From: Bacteroidales bacterium UBA1794
Lineage (GTDB): Bacteria > Bacteroidota > Bacteroidia > Bacteroidales > Bacteroidaceae
DNA length: 33,729 bases
NCBI GenBank assembly: GCA_002315435.1
Contig: DCFW01000024.1
Coordinates: 1-33,729 of the forward strand
Direction: 5' to 3'
The notes below the pieces were generated by a model. That model ran no database searches, had not been told where the DNA came from, and worked only from the letters and a program-made list of their open reading frames with translations. Position numbers and translations under genes: made by a program. Shown piece by piece: positions 1-8,858 of the stretch (position 1 is its first letter; each line of letters starts with the position of its first letter).

Positions 1-23
1 ATTCCGGAGACGCTTACGATACA

Positions 24-2315
24 TCAAACAATCTTGTCTTTGGAGCTTACAGATGAGTCTTTGAAACGTACACTCAAATAAGATGGTAATTGTAATTTAT
101 CGGATGGTTTATATAGTTTCAACATTTCACGACAAACATCATAAGATGACATGATCAAATGACCGGACATACGAGTAAATACCAATTCACTTAAAAGACG
201 ATATTGGTGCAATCCGACCTTTTCAGGATTATCCACCAACAGCTTATCTATACGTTTGCTACATTCGGAGTCCTTTATATCTCTCAATTGGTATATGCGT
301 ACGGCTTGAACAGACTGTAAGATATCCTCTACAAAATCCAAAAGTTTACAATCCGTTTCACTATCGATAATTATCGAAATATTCGATATCTTACTAACTT
401 TACGTTTACTAATAAGAATGATCACAGTACACTCGGCACGTCGTAGTATCTCTTGCGTTTTCTCTGTGAGTATTATACCTGAAAAAGCGAAAGACTTTTC
501 CCGAATACTTTTTAATATAGAAGAGAAATAATTCGTTCCTTTCTTTGCAGGAACCTTTTTCGCATCAGTCTCCATCAATCCATAAGCTGAACCGATCAAC
601 AGATACTCTACATTCTCGTTATTGGCTACAGTTACGATTTCATCAACAATATTATCAGTCAGCTTGTAGTGCTTGTTTAATTGAATGCCATACTTGCTTG
701 CCTCGTCAATCACCGGTCGAAAGCTGTCACGAGCATAATGTTCGGCTGTCACCATATTAAGATCGGTTCCTTGTGTGAAATGGGTAGCTATGATATGCTT
801 CTTCTGCACCTTATCGCCAAACAACAATCGGTAAACGGACAAAAGATTGGGACCGCTCTCAGAGAGACCAAAGCTGAGCATCAAATTCTGCGGATGCCCT
901 TTTACTATTGTTTTCTTTTTAGCAAAAAACTTAGTTATCAAATGCAAAGCCGGAGTAGTCATAAAAGTTGTAACCAACGCCATTACCACCAACACTGCAA
1001 ATATCGGCTGAGGAAGAATACCCATTTCATAACCTATGTTCAAAGCAACAAGTTCCATCAATCCTCGCGTATTCATGAGTATTCCAATAGTCAAACTATC
1101 ATGCATCGTTTCGCCCATTAATCTTGATGCAACAGCACATCCGCCGAACTTTCCAATAATAGCTATCGCAATAAACATCGCACAAACGCCCCACATGGCT
1201 CCGCTATTAATAAGCAATATATTTGTATTCAAACCTGTATATGCAAAAAAGAGTGGCAAGAAGAAAGCCAAAGTAACATCTTCTACCTTTTCCATCATGA
1301 TATGGCGAAATCCCAGACTGGGTGGCATGACAACTCCTGCTATAAAGGCGCCGAACAACGCATGAATTCCGATCACCTCTGTTAGTGCGGAAGATGCTAT
1401 CAATGTAAGGAAAATAAAGCCTACAAAGTTCTTATTTACGACCTCGCTGTTTGCATACATCTTACCCACTTTACGGAAAAAGGGACGGACAACAAAAAAC
1501 ATAAATAAGATATATAGTAGAGTAAAACCAATAGCAAACAATGAGCTTACAAAGGTACCGGCTTTTGCCACTGCTATAACTACCGCCAATAAACACCAGG
1601 CTGTCACATCATCATTCGCAGCAGAAGCTATAGAGAGCACCCCCAAAGGAGTATACGTCAATCCACGTTCCTGCACAATTCGAGCTAATACGGGAAAGGC
1701 CGTGATACTCATTGAAATACCTATAAATAAAGCAAATGGGAGGAAAGACGTTAATTGTGCAGCGTATTGCTGATAAACATAATGAGAAACTACAATACCT
1801 AAGAAAAAAGGGACCAAAATGCCGGCATGGCTGATTACCAAGGTCTCATTGATCTTATTCTTCAGCATTTTAAAATCAACCTCAAGCCCTATGACAAACA
1901 TAAACAGAATAAGTCCGATCTGGCTTATCATGTGTACATTTTCTAAAGATGCCTTGGAAAAGATGAAACTGAAAGCGCCCGGAAAGAAATGTCCTAGAAA
2001 AGACGGACCTAAAATGATACCGGCAACAATTTCACCGATAACTCCCGGCTGCCCCATGTAATTAAATAATGAAGAAAAAATACGACAAACAAAAAGGATG
2101 ACTATTATCTGTATAAGTAAGACCATTAGCGATGATCTCAAATTATCTTTGATAATATGACCAAACATCTGAAAGGGTGTCGTTGTGACATTCGTTTCAA
2201 CCGGTATACTTAATTTGTTAAGGTGTATTCCACTCTTTAAGGCAACAAAGATTAAGAAACTGAAAAGAATAATCATTATTACATATATAGAAAGGCTCTT
2301 TCTGTTCTTTGTCAT
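24..2315 (-). CDS. Cation:proton antiporter, CPA2 (KefB/NhaS-like) with C-terminal stress-protein-like region
   Basis: Inner-membrane exchanger expected to swap Na+ or K+ for H+. The 763-residue protein starts with an extra membrane segment (about 9-26). A Na_H_Exchanger core follows (about 60-460) with GEIVAGIILGPSFLG (94-108), GLEVD (143-147) and the ion-site motif with N234-D235-D236. Residues about 470-760 are cytoplasmic and resemble a pair of universal-stress-protein folds (LLIGSAYG and a later TVIILISKRK strand), a layout seen in many Bacteroidetes antiporters. The ATG start follows a good promoter and a short leader. The gene lies downstream of pta-ackA on the same strand but is separated from it by a terminator, so it is probably its own unit. 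The transported ion cannot be told from sequence. Confidence 0.9.
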   Translation of the reverse strand: MTKNRKSLSIYVIMIILFSFLIFVALKSGIHLNKLSIPVETNVTTTPFQMFGHIIKDNLRSSLMVLLIQIIVILFVCRIFSSLFNYMGQPGVIGEIVAGIILGPSFLGHFFPGAFSFIFSKASLENVHMISQIGLILFMFVIGLEVDFKMLKNKINETLVISHAGILVPFFLGIVVSHYVYQQYAAQLTSFLPFALFIGISMSITAFPVLARIVQERGLTYTPLGVLSIASAANDDVTAWCLLAVVIAVAKAGTFVSSLFAIGFTLLYILFMFFVVRPFFRKVGKMYANSEVVNKNFVGFIFLTLIASSALTEVIGIHALFGAFIAGVVMPPSLGFRHIMMEKVEDVTLAFFLPLFFAYTGLNTNILLINSGAMWGVCAMFIAIAIIGKFGGCAVASRLMGETMHDSLTIGILMNTRGLMELVALNIGYEMGILPQPIFAVLVVMALVTTFMTTPALHLITKFFAKKKTIVKGHPQNLMLSFGLSESGPNLLSVYRLLFGDKVQKKHIIATHFTQGTDLNMVTAEHYARDSFRPVIDEASKYGIQLNKHYKLTDNIVDEIVTVANNENVEYLLIGSAYGLMETDAKKVPAKKGTNYFSSILKSIREKSFAFSGIILTEKTQEILRRAECTVIILISKRKVSKISNISIIIDSETDCKLLDFVEDILQSVQAVRIYQLRDIKDSECSKRIDKLLVDNPEKVGLHQYRLLSELVFTRMSGHLIMSSYDVCREMLKLYKPSDKLQLPSYLSVRFKDSSVSSKDKIV

Positions 2316-2340
2316 ATTCTTATATTTTTAATGACTACGG

Positions 2341-2372
2341 CAAAAATAGTACATTATTGAATCAAATACAAA
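2341..2372 (-). promoter_or_regulatory. Bacteroidetes-type promoter of the antiporter gene
   Basis: Read on the minus strand, TTTG (2369-2372) is followed after 20 bp by TATTTTTG (2341-2348). This matches the -33 TTTG / -7 TAnnTTTG pattern of the Bacteroides primary sigma factor. It predicts a transcript starting roughly 20 nt before the ATG at 2315. Confidence 0.7.
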
Positions 2373-2418
2373 TCAGATTAAGAAAATTTCAACCTGTGTT
2401 TTTCAGTAAACGATAGGA

Positions 2419-2458
2419 TAAAAATGCCCTGAATTCATATTTATGAGATTCAGGGCAT
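2419..2458 (-). terminator. Rho-independent terminator of pta-ackA
   Basis: A perfect 11-bp stem (2424-2434 with 2448-2458, arm ATGCCCTGAAT) is followed on the minus strand by five T. It lies 22 bp past the ackA stop and upstream of the antiporter promoter, separating the two units. Confidence 0.85.
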
Positions 2459-2480
2459 CACTTTTATTTTATGGAATACC

Positions 2481-3683
2481 TTACTTTCCTAGTACGATAT
2501 CGTAAGTATCTGTAGCAATTGTCAACTCTTCATCGGTAGGAATAATCACAACTTTCACTTTTGAATCAGCTGTTGATATGACAGCTTCTTCTCCATGAAT
2601 CTGCAAGTTTTTCTCGATATCAAGCTTCACTCCCATGAATTCGAGTCCCTTTGTAGCCTCTTCACGACACTTGGATTGATTTTCACCAACACCTCCGGTA
2701 AATAGGATAATATCTACACCGCCCATTGCAGCAGCATAAGAACCGATATATTTACGAATGCGATAGTAATACATTTTCTCAGCCAATATAGCGCGTTTGT
2801 TGCCGGTTTTAACAGCAGCATCAAGTTCACGCATATCTGATGATACTCCGGAAACACCTAAAATACCTGATTTCTTGTTCATCAAAGTATCCATTTCTTG
2901 TGGGCTTAAGCCTTCTTTCTGTTCAATGAAAGTGACAGCAGCAGGATCCAAATCGCCGCAACGTGTACCCATCATCAAACCTTCCAAAGGAGTTAGTCCC
3001 ATAGATGTATCCATACATTTACCATCTTTCACTGCACTGATTGATCCTCCGTTACCGATATGGCAAGTGATGATCTTAGTACCCTCAACTTTGATTCCCA
3101 AAAACTCGCAAACACGTTTTGAAACGTATCTGTGTGATGTTCCGTGGAAGCCGTAACGACGTATGCCGTACCTCTCATACAAGTCATAAGGGAGTGCATA
3201 CATATAGGCATAATCAGGCATAGTTTGGTGGAATGCAGTATCAAACACAGCTACTTGAGGCACATTAGGCAATACATCAGTAATGGCGCGAATACCTTTC
3301 AAGTTAGCCGGATTATGTAATGGTCCCAGCACGCTACAAGCCTCAACCTGCTTGATCACTGCATCGGTAACCAACATTGATTTTGTAAGTTTTTCGGCTC
3401 CATGCAATACGCGGTGACCAACGGCATTAACCTCTTCCAAAGATTTGATAGAACCGTATTCTTTGCTTACTAATATATCGAGTATGAATTTAACACCCGT
3501 AGTATGTTCGGGTATGCTTTTTTCAAAAATCTTCTTGGAACCATCGGGCAAAGTAATTTTCAGGAATGATCCTTCCAACCCGATTTTTTCTATACCACCT
3601 TGTGCGACTACGGATTTTTTATCCATGTCGAACAACTTATACTTAATAGACGAACTGCCGCAATTTAAAACTAATATTTTCAT
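2481..3683 (-). CDS. ackA: Acetate kinase
   Basis: Cytoplasmic enzyme that converts acetyl phosphate plus ADP to acetate plus ATP, the energy-yielding last step of acetate fermentation. At 400 residues it is the usual family length. The N-terminal phosphate-binding NCGSSSIKYK is at 7-16. Residues R91, D148, H180 (in FHGTSHRYVS) and R241 fall exactly where the catalytic residues of the Methanosarcina enzyme lie. HIGNGGSI (208-215) and the C-terminal DEEL (384-387) are also present. It starts 19 nt after the pta stop, so the two genes form an operon ending in the terminator at 2419-2458. Confidence 0.98.
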   Translation of the reverse strand: MKILVLNCGSSSIKYKLFDMDKKSVVAQGGIEKIGLEGSFLKITLPDGSKKIFEKSIPEHTTGVKFILDILVSKEYGSIKSLEEVNAVGHRVLHGAEKLTKSMLVTDAVIKQVEACSVLGPLHNPANLKGIRAITDVLPNVPQVAVFDTAFHQTMPDYAYMYALPYDLYERYGIRRYGFHGTSHRYVSKRVCEFLGIKVEGTKIITCHIGNGGSISAVKDGKCMDTSMGLTPLEGLMMGTRCGDLDPAAVTFIEQKEGLSPQEMDTLMNKKSGILGVSGVSSDMRELDAAVKTGNKRAILAEKMYYYRIRKYIGSYAAAMGGVDIILFTGGVGENQSKCREEATKGLEFMGVKLDIEKNLQIHGEEAVISTADSKVKVVIIPTDEELTIATDTYDIVLGK

Positions 3684-3702
3684 ATCCTTTTACTTCTATT
3701 TA

Positions 3703-4719
3703 TTATTCAGCAGCTTTTGCGGCAATTGCTTGATTAGCTGTAATAGCAATCATTGTGTAAACATCTTCAACTGAACAGCCACGTGACAAATCGTTTACAG
3801 GGCGTGCAATTCCTTGTAGAATAGGTCCTAAAGCGATAGCACCACCTAAACGTTGAACTAATTTGTATCCGATATTTCCAACTTCAAGGTTAGGGAAAAT
3901 CAATGTATTAGCATGTCCGGCGATAGTAGATCCCGGAGCTTTGCTTGCACCGACTGATGGAACCAAAGCTGCATCTGCTTGTAATTCTCCGTCAATCTGC
4001 AAATCAGGAGCTAATTTTTTAGCAATACCTAATGCCTCAACTACTTTATCAACTACTTCATGTTTTGCAGAACCCTTTGTCGAGAAGCTTAATAAAGCAA
4101 CTTTAGGCTCTTCTATTCCGGCAATAGTTTTAGCTGTATTTGCTGTACAAACTGCGATCTGTGCCAATTGATTAGCATCAGGAACCGGAGTAACAGCTAC
4201 ATCGCCTACAACCAACAATCCGTCTTTACCATATTCTTTTGCTTTGGTGATAAGCAACATACCACCTGATACACAAGTAATTCCAGGGGCTGTTTTAATA
4301 ATCTGCAATGCAGGACGCAATACATCACCTGTGGTATTACGAGCACCTGCCAATTGACCGTCAGCATCTCCACTCTTGATGATCATACAACCTAAATAAA
4401 GAGGATCTGTCACCTTCTTGCGAGCATCTTCAATTGTCATGCCTTTTTTAGCACGAAGCTGGGCCAAATATTCAGCATATTGCTCACTCTTCGGATTGTT
4501 CATCGGATCAATGATGGTAGCTTTGTCAATATTCTTCAATCCCCACTGAGTAGCCAAGCCCTTGATTTCTTCAGGGTTACCAATGATAATTAAGTCAGCC
4601 ACTCCATCAGCCAACACTTTGTCTGCAGCTTTCAAAGTGCGCTCTTCTGTACCTTCGGGCAAAACAATCCGTTGACGATTTGCCTTTGCACGTTTTACTA
4701 TTTCTTCAACTATATCCAT
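3703..4719 (-). CDS. pta: Phosphate acetyltransferase
   Basis: Converts acetyl-CoA and phosphate to acetyl phosphate, the substrate of the downstream acetate kinase. The 338-residue protein is the short form made only of the PTA/PTB catalytic domain, without the N-terminal DRTGG/BioD-like regions of the enterobacterial enzyme. Typical stretches are RIVLPEGTEERTLKAA near the N-terminus, SGDADGQLAGA in the middle, and NTLIFPNLEVGNIGYKLVQR followed by GPILQG near the C-terminus. It is first gene of the pta-ackA operon. The start is the ATG 32 nt downstream of a TAnnTTTG element. Confidence 0.97.
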   Translation of the reverse strand: MDIVEEIVKRAKANRQRIVLPEGTEERTLKAADKVLADGVADLIIIGNPEEIKGLATQWGLKNIDKATIIDPMNNPKSEQYAEYLAQLRAKKGMTIEDARKKVTDPLYLGCMIIKSGDADGQLAGARNTTGDVLRPALQIIKTAPGITCVSGGMLLITKAKEYGKDGLLVVGDVAVTPVPDANQLAQIAVCTANTAKTIAGIEEPKVALLSFSTKGSAKHEVVDKVVEALGIAKKLAPDLQIDGELQADAALVPSVGASKAPGSTIAGHANTLIFPNLEVGNIGYKLVQRLGGAIALGPILQGIARPVNDLSRGCSVEDVYTMIAITANQAIAAKAAE

Positions 4720-4750
4720 GATATGTTTATTATAATTTACATTCTTGCTG

Positions 4751-4758
4751 CAAAATTA
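4751..4758 (-). promoter_or_regulatory. -7 element upstream of pta
   Basis: On the minus strand this reads TAATTTTG, matching TAnnTTTG, 32 nt before the pta ATG. Candidate TTG/TTTG elements upstream sit at 16 or 24 bp rather than the preferred 19-21 bp, so the -33 half is uncertain. Confidence 0.5.
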
Positions 4759-4975
4759 CTGATAATTGCAATATCAATATGGCAAAATATGATATTTTTT
4801 GAGTATGAAAATATAAAAGTTGTTCAAAATTTCCAAATACTTACGAATTAATATCTAATAGAGTATCTGAATGACGGTTGCTTGATATTTCTGTATAAAA
4901 AGTAGAGGTTCCTTCAATCTTTTTGTAATTAAGTTGTTTTTTCATTCATTAATTTATCATCTAAAAATAAAGCAT

Positions 4976-4983
4976 TATATTTG
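4976..4983 (+). promoter_or_regulatory. -7 element upstream of the gcv operon
   Basis: TATATTTG matches TAnnTTTG, 51 nt before the lplA ATG. No TTTG is found 19-21 bp upstream, which could mean activator dependence or simply a weak -33. It implies a leader of about 40 nt with no evident riboswitch. Confidence 0.5.
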
Positions 4984-5034
4984 TCCCACATAAGCCAGGA
5001 ACAATATACAACTATTATTCATAACTACTAGTTA

Positions 5035-6009
5035 ATGAAATACATACATTTAGCTGAGGCTAACATTCGTGAGCTCCCCTTCTACTTAGCGATGGAAGAG
5101 TTCATAGCGCGCCATTTGGACGAAGAAGATGCATTCTTCATATGGCAGGTCGATCCTACGGTTATTTTTGGAAGAAATCAATTAATAGAAAATGAGGTGA
5201 ATTTGGCCTATTGCCATGAGAAAGGTATACACACTTATCGCAGAAAAAGCGGCGGCGGATGTGTATATGCCGACATGAGCAATATTATGTTTTCATACAT
5301 AACTAAAGATGAAAATGTACGGTTTACCTTCGACAAATACATACACATGGTTGTAGATGTATTACGCCAATTAGGTATTGATGCCCAAAGCAGCGGTAGA
5401 AACGATATAACAATTAATGAAAAGAAGGTATCGGGCAATGCTTTTTATCATATACCGGGGAAAAGCATCGTACATGGTACCATGCTTTATGACACGGATA
5501 TGGAAAATATGGTACGTGCCATTACTCCGTCAAACGAGAAACTCATCTCCAAAGGAGTGGAATCTGTGCGACAACACGTCACTACATTAAACAATTACAT
5601 AAATATCAGCCTGAATGAGTTCAAAGATTTCGTACGCGATAATCTGTGTGACGGTATTATCGAACTAAACGACGAGGATGTAAAGGTTATTGAGGAGATA
5701 GAAAGTGAATATCTTACTGAAGATTTCATTTATGGAAACAATCCTCGATACAGCATTAATCGCAAACAACGAATTGAGGGTGCAGGAGATATTGATGTCC
5801 GCATCGAACTTAAAAATAACAAGATCAAGGAAGTAAACTTAATGGGTGACTATTTCCTTGTAGGCGATCTTGACAATGAGCTGCTTGACAAACTGATAGG
5901 AATAGATTATACTCCTGAAGCGGTAAAAGAGGCATTGAAAGATGTAAAACTCGAGAATATCATTTTGAATCTACAATTAGAGCAATTTATAAAAATATTA
6001 TTTCAATAA
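5035..6009 (+). CDS. lplA: Lipoate-protein ligase A
   Basis: Cytoplasmic enzyme that activates lipoate with ATP and attaches it to the lysine of lipoyl domains, here presumably GcvH encoded two genes downstream. The 324-residue protein has the BPL/LplA fold: RRKSGGGCVYAD (69-80) is the lipoyl-AMP-binding RRxSGGGxVxxD motif, and GRNDITINEKKVSGNA (121-136) carries the expected catalytic lysine K131. HGTMLYDTD (147-155) follows. The C-terminal part matches the small accessory domain of full-length LplA. It leads the operon and stops 2 nt before gcvT. An octanoyltransferase is less likely because the K-V-S-G-N-A ligase motif is present. Confidence 0.93.
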   Translation: MKYIHLAEANIRELPFYLAMEEFIARHLDEEDAFFIWQVDPTVIFGRNQLIENEVNLAYCHEKGIHTYRRKSGGGCVYADMSNIMFSYITKDENVRFTFDKYIHMVVDVLRQLGIDAQSSGRNDITINEKKVSGNAFYHIPGKSIVHGTMLYDTDMENMVRAITPSNEKLISKGVESVRQHVTTLNNYINISLNEFKDFVRDNLCDGIIELNDEDVKVIEEIESEYLTEDFIYGNNPRYSINRKQRIEGAGDIDVRIELKNNKIKEVNLMGDYFLVGDLDNELLDKLIGIDYTPEAVKEALKDVKLENIILNLQLEQFIKILFQ

Positions 6010-6011
6010 AG

Positions 6012-7106
6012 ATGGCAGAGATTAAAAGAACATGTCTTTACGACAAACACGTAGCTTTAGGTGCTCTTATCAGTCCGTTCGGAGGTTTTGATATGCCTAT
6101 TCAATATTCAGGCATCGTCCCGGAACACAATGCAGTTCGCAATGATTGTGGAGTATTTGATGTTTCGCATATGGGTGAAGTGAGTGTCACCGGCCCCGAC
6201 GCTGAAAAGTATGTAAATCATATATTCACAAATGACGTGACAGGTGCTCCCAACGGAAAGATATTCTATGGAATTATGCTTTATCCGAATGGAGGCGCTG
6301 TTGATGATCTACTAGTATACAAGCGCGGTGAGAATGACTTCTTTCTGGTAATCAATGCTGCAAATATCGACAAAGATGTGGATTGGATGAGACAACACAC
6401 AACGGGCTTTGACATTAATCTGGTTCATGAAAGTGAACAATATGGAGAAGTGGCTGTACAAGGGCCGTTGGCAGAGTCTGCTGTCGAAGAGATCTTAAAC
6501 ATTCCTTGTGCTGAACTTGCTTTTTACACGTTCAAGCAACTTGAATATGAGGGAGAGAAAATCATTATAAGCCGTACAGGATATACGGGTGAAGATGGAT
6601 TTGAACTTTATGGCAGTCATAAATTCATCAATAAAGTGTGGGACTTGCTGATTGATTCACATAAAGTGGTTCCTTGCGGATTGGGATGTCGGGATACGTT
6701 ACGCTTTGAAGTGGGACTTCCACTCTATGGTGACGAATTAAGTCAGGACATTACACCTATTGAAGCCGGACTCGGAAGTTTTGTGAAAACGGAAAAAGAA
6801 GAGTTCATCGGCAAGGATGTAATGGTAAAGCAAAAAGAAGAGGGAGTGCAACGGAAGTTGGTGGGCATCGAACTGGTCGATAAGGCTGTTCCCCGCCACG
6901 GATATGAAATAGTTGCAGACGACAAAAAGATAGGTGAAGTGACAACCGGATATCATGCCATATCAATTGACAAGAGTGTGGCTTTGGCACTAATTGACGT
7001 GAAATATACTAAATTGGGTACTCCTGTTAAAGTACATATTCGCAAGAAGTTTTTTGATGCTGTGGTTACTAAAAAACGTTTTTATAAGAAGAGTTATAAG
7101 AAATAA
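6012..7106 (+). CDS. gcvT: Aminomethyltransferase, glycine cleavage T protein
   Basis: Moves the methylene group from aminomethyl-dihydrolipoyl GcvH to tetrahydrofolate, releasing ammonia and giving 5,10-methylene-THF. The protein has 364 residues, the family norm. The N-terminal folate-binding GCV_T domain contains FGGFDMPIQYSG and GVFDVSHMGEV, followed by FTNDV and YPNGGAVDDLLVY, then SRTGYTGEDGFELY, all characteristic of GcvT. A C-terminal barrel domain holds GKDVM and RKLVGIEL. Position between lplA and gcvH, with 2- and 14-nt gaps, confirms the role in the cleavage complex. Confidence 0.97.
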   Translation: MAEIKRTCLYDKHVALGALISPFGGFDMPIQYSGIVPEHNAVRNDCGVFDVSHMGEVSVTGPDAEKYVNHIFTNDVTGAPNGKIFYGIMLYPNGGAVDDLLVYKRGENDFFLVINAANIDKDVDWMRQHTTGFDINLVHESEQYGEVAVQGPLAESAVEEILNIPCAELAFYTFKQLEYEGEKIIISRTGYTGEDGFELYGSHKFINKVWDLLIDSHKVVPCGLGCRDTLRFEVGLPLYGDELSQDITPIEAGLGSFVKTEKEEFIGKDVMVKQKEEGVQRKLVGIELVDKAVPRHGYEIVADDKKIGEVTTGYHAISIDKSVALALIDVKYTKLGTPVKVHIRKKFFDAVVTKKRFYKKSYKK

Positions 7107-7120
7107 TAAATAATACGATT

Positions 7121-7501
7121 ATGAGTAAAGTTATAGAAGGTTTATTTTATGCAGAGTCACATGAATTTGTGAAAGTTGAAGGAGATAGTGCTTTTATCGG
7201 TATCACTGATTACGCTCAAAACCAATTAGGTAATGTTGTATACGTGGATCTGCCTGAGGTTGGCGACGAGATCGCTGCTGGCGAAGAGTTCGGTGCAGTT
7301 GAAAGTGTAAAAGCGGCTAGCGATTTGATCTCTCCCATAAGCGGAACGATTGAAGCAATAAACGAGACTCTGGAAGATAAGCCTGAATCAATAAACAAAG
7401 ATGCTTTCGCTAGTTGGATTATTCAAGTTAAACTGTCTGACAAGAGTGAATTAAGCAATTTAATGGATGCAGCAGCATACACCAAATTTATCGAAGAATA
7501 A
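7121..7501 (+). CDS. gcvH: Glycine cleavage system H protein (lipoyl carrier)
   Basis: Small 126-residue carrier whose lipoyl arm shuttles the aminomethyl group between GcvP, GcvT and Lpd. The lipoylation lysine is K64 in GAVESVKAASD, on the hairpin turn expected for H protein. YVDLPEVGD (41-49) and SPISGTIEAIN (72-82) are also typical. Length and motifs leave little room for another biotinyl/lipoyl carrier. It is the presumed substrate of the ligase at the head of the operon. Confidence 0.98.
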   Translation: MSKVIEGLFYAESHEFVKVEGDSAFIGITDYAQNQLGNVVYVDLPEVGDEIAAGEEFGAVESVKAASDLISPISGTIEAINETLEDKPESINKDAFASWIIQVKLSDKSELSNLMDAAAYTKFIEE

Positions 7502-7522
7502 TACCATATCCCCAACTATCCA

Positions 7523-8845
7523 ATGAGTTATAAATATTTTCCTCATACAGAGGATGACATGAGGGATATGCTGAAGACCTGCGGGGTGAAGAGCCTTGAT
7601 GATCTTTATGCTGAAATTCCTGACGATATACAATTTAAACGCGAATACGATCTGCCTTCAAGCATGAGCGAAGCAGAAGTTCGCAAATTCTTTAAAGATT
7701 TGGGCGAGAAGAACAAGTCATTGACTTGTTTCACCGGAGCCGGATGTTATGATCACTACACTCCAGCTGTGATTAACTATATCCTTCAACGCTCGGAATT
7801 TCTCACTTCATACACTCCTTATCAAGCTGAAATATCACAAGGTACTCTACAATATATCTTTGAATTTCAGTCTATGATGGCTGAACTTACAGGTATGGAA
7901 GTATCAAACGCTTCCATGTATGATGGTCCCACAGCTACGGCTGAAGCCATGATGATGTCTGTAGCTCATGCTCGTAAAAGAAATAAAGTGCTTGCTTCAT
8001 CGACTTTGAATCCAAACATCCTAAGAGTTTTGGAAACCTATGCAAAGTTTCATGGAGTGGAATTGGAAAAGATTGCAGAAAAAGACGGTGTAACCGATAA
8101 GGCTGATTTCGAAACAAAGGTAACCAATGGCGACGTAGCAGGAGTAATCGTAGCTTCGCCCAACTATTACGGTGCATTGGAAGATTACACCGGTTGGGCT
8201 GATTCTTGCCATGCTAAGAAAACATTATTCATCATGAATTGCAATGCATCTACTTTAGGATCCATTAAGACTCCAGGTGAATGGGATGCTGATGTAGCTG
8301 TAGGTGATGCACAAAGCTTGGGAATACCGATGTGCTTCGGTGGTCCGTACGTAGGATACATGTGTACGCGCAAATCCTTAATACGTAAAATGCCGGGACG
8401 TGTAGTTGGAGCTACCGCAGATGCGGATGGTCAACGGGCATTCGTACTTACATTGCAGGCACGTGAACAACATATCCGACGCGAAAAAGCGACTAGTAAT
8501 ATTTGTTCCAATCAAAGTTTAATGGCACTTTTTGTTACCATTTACTTATCTGTAATGGGTAAAAAAGGACTACAAGAAGTAAATGAACTAAGCTACAGTG
8601 GCGCTCACTATCTAGCTGATGAGCTGTGTGCTACAGGAAAATTCTCCATGGCACACAACCAACCTTTCTTGAATGAGTTTGCCGTAAAAACAACTGTTGA
8701 TATTACACTGTTACAGAAGAAATTCATCGAAGCAGGTATCTTCGGAGGTTTGAAAATAACTGAAGACACACTTCTATTTTGTGTCACTGAGATGCGTTCA
8801 AAGGAAGAGATCGACCAGTTGGTGAACATAGTCAAACAACTATAA
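7523..8845 (+). CDS. gcvPA: Glycine dehydrogenase (decarboxylating), subunit 1 (N-terminal half of P protein)
   Basis: One of two subunits that together form the PLP-dependent glycine decarboxylase, corresponding to the N-terminal half of one-piece GcvP. It has 440 residues, as expected for the split form. Diagnostic stretches are FTGAGCYDHYTPAVI, TPYQAEISQGTLQ, MYDGPTATAEA and GDAQSLGIPMCFGGPYVGYM. This half lacks the PLP lysine but helps build the active site. It is followed 13 nt later by gcvPB. Confidence 0.97.
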   Translation: MSYKYFPHTEDDMRDMLKTCGVKSLDDLYAEIPDDIQFKREYDLPSSMSEAEVRKFFKDLGEKNKSLTCFTGAGCYDHYTPAVINYILQRSEFLTSYTPYQAEISQGTLQYIFEFQSMMAELTGMEVSNASMYDGPTATAEAMMMSVAHARKRNKVLASSTLNPNILRVLETYAKFHGVELEKIAEKDGVTDKADFETKVTNGDVAGVIVASPNYYGALEDYTGWADSCHAKKTLFIMNCNASTLGSIKTPGEWDADVAVGDAQSLGIPMCFGGPYVGYMCTRKSLIRKMPGRVVGATADADGQRAFVLTLQAREQHIRREKATSNICSNQSLMALFVTIYLSVMGKKGLQEVNELSYSGAHYLADELCATGKFSMAHNQPFLNEFAVKTTVDITLLQKKFIEAGIFGGLKITEDTLLFCVTEMRSKEEIDQLVNIVKQL

Positions 8846-8858
8846 ACATACTGAAGAA

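Larger units (their letters stand above)
4720..5034. other. Divergent intergenic region between pta and the glycine cleavage operon
   Basis: This 315-bp AT-rich region holds a -7-like element for each side (4751-4758 minus, 4976-4983 plus). I looked for a glycine riboswitch before the gcv operon and saw no conserved core. One minus-strand ORF of 34 codons (4841-4945) starts with ATG and a lysine-rich N-terminus. It has no recognisable family or promoter and is listed only as a possibility. Confidence 0.6.

Noticed and set aside
681..1121. 146-codon plus-strand frame inside the antiporter gene
   Set aside because: It is antisense to a clear membrane transporter and its translation shows no family features.
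4720..5034. Glycine riboswitch before the glycine cleavage operon
   Set aside because: The conserved core and tandem aptamer arrangement are not visible, and the predicted leader is only about 50 nt.
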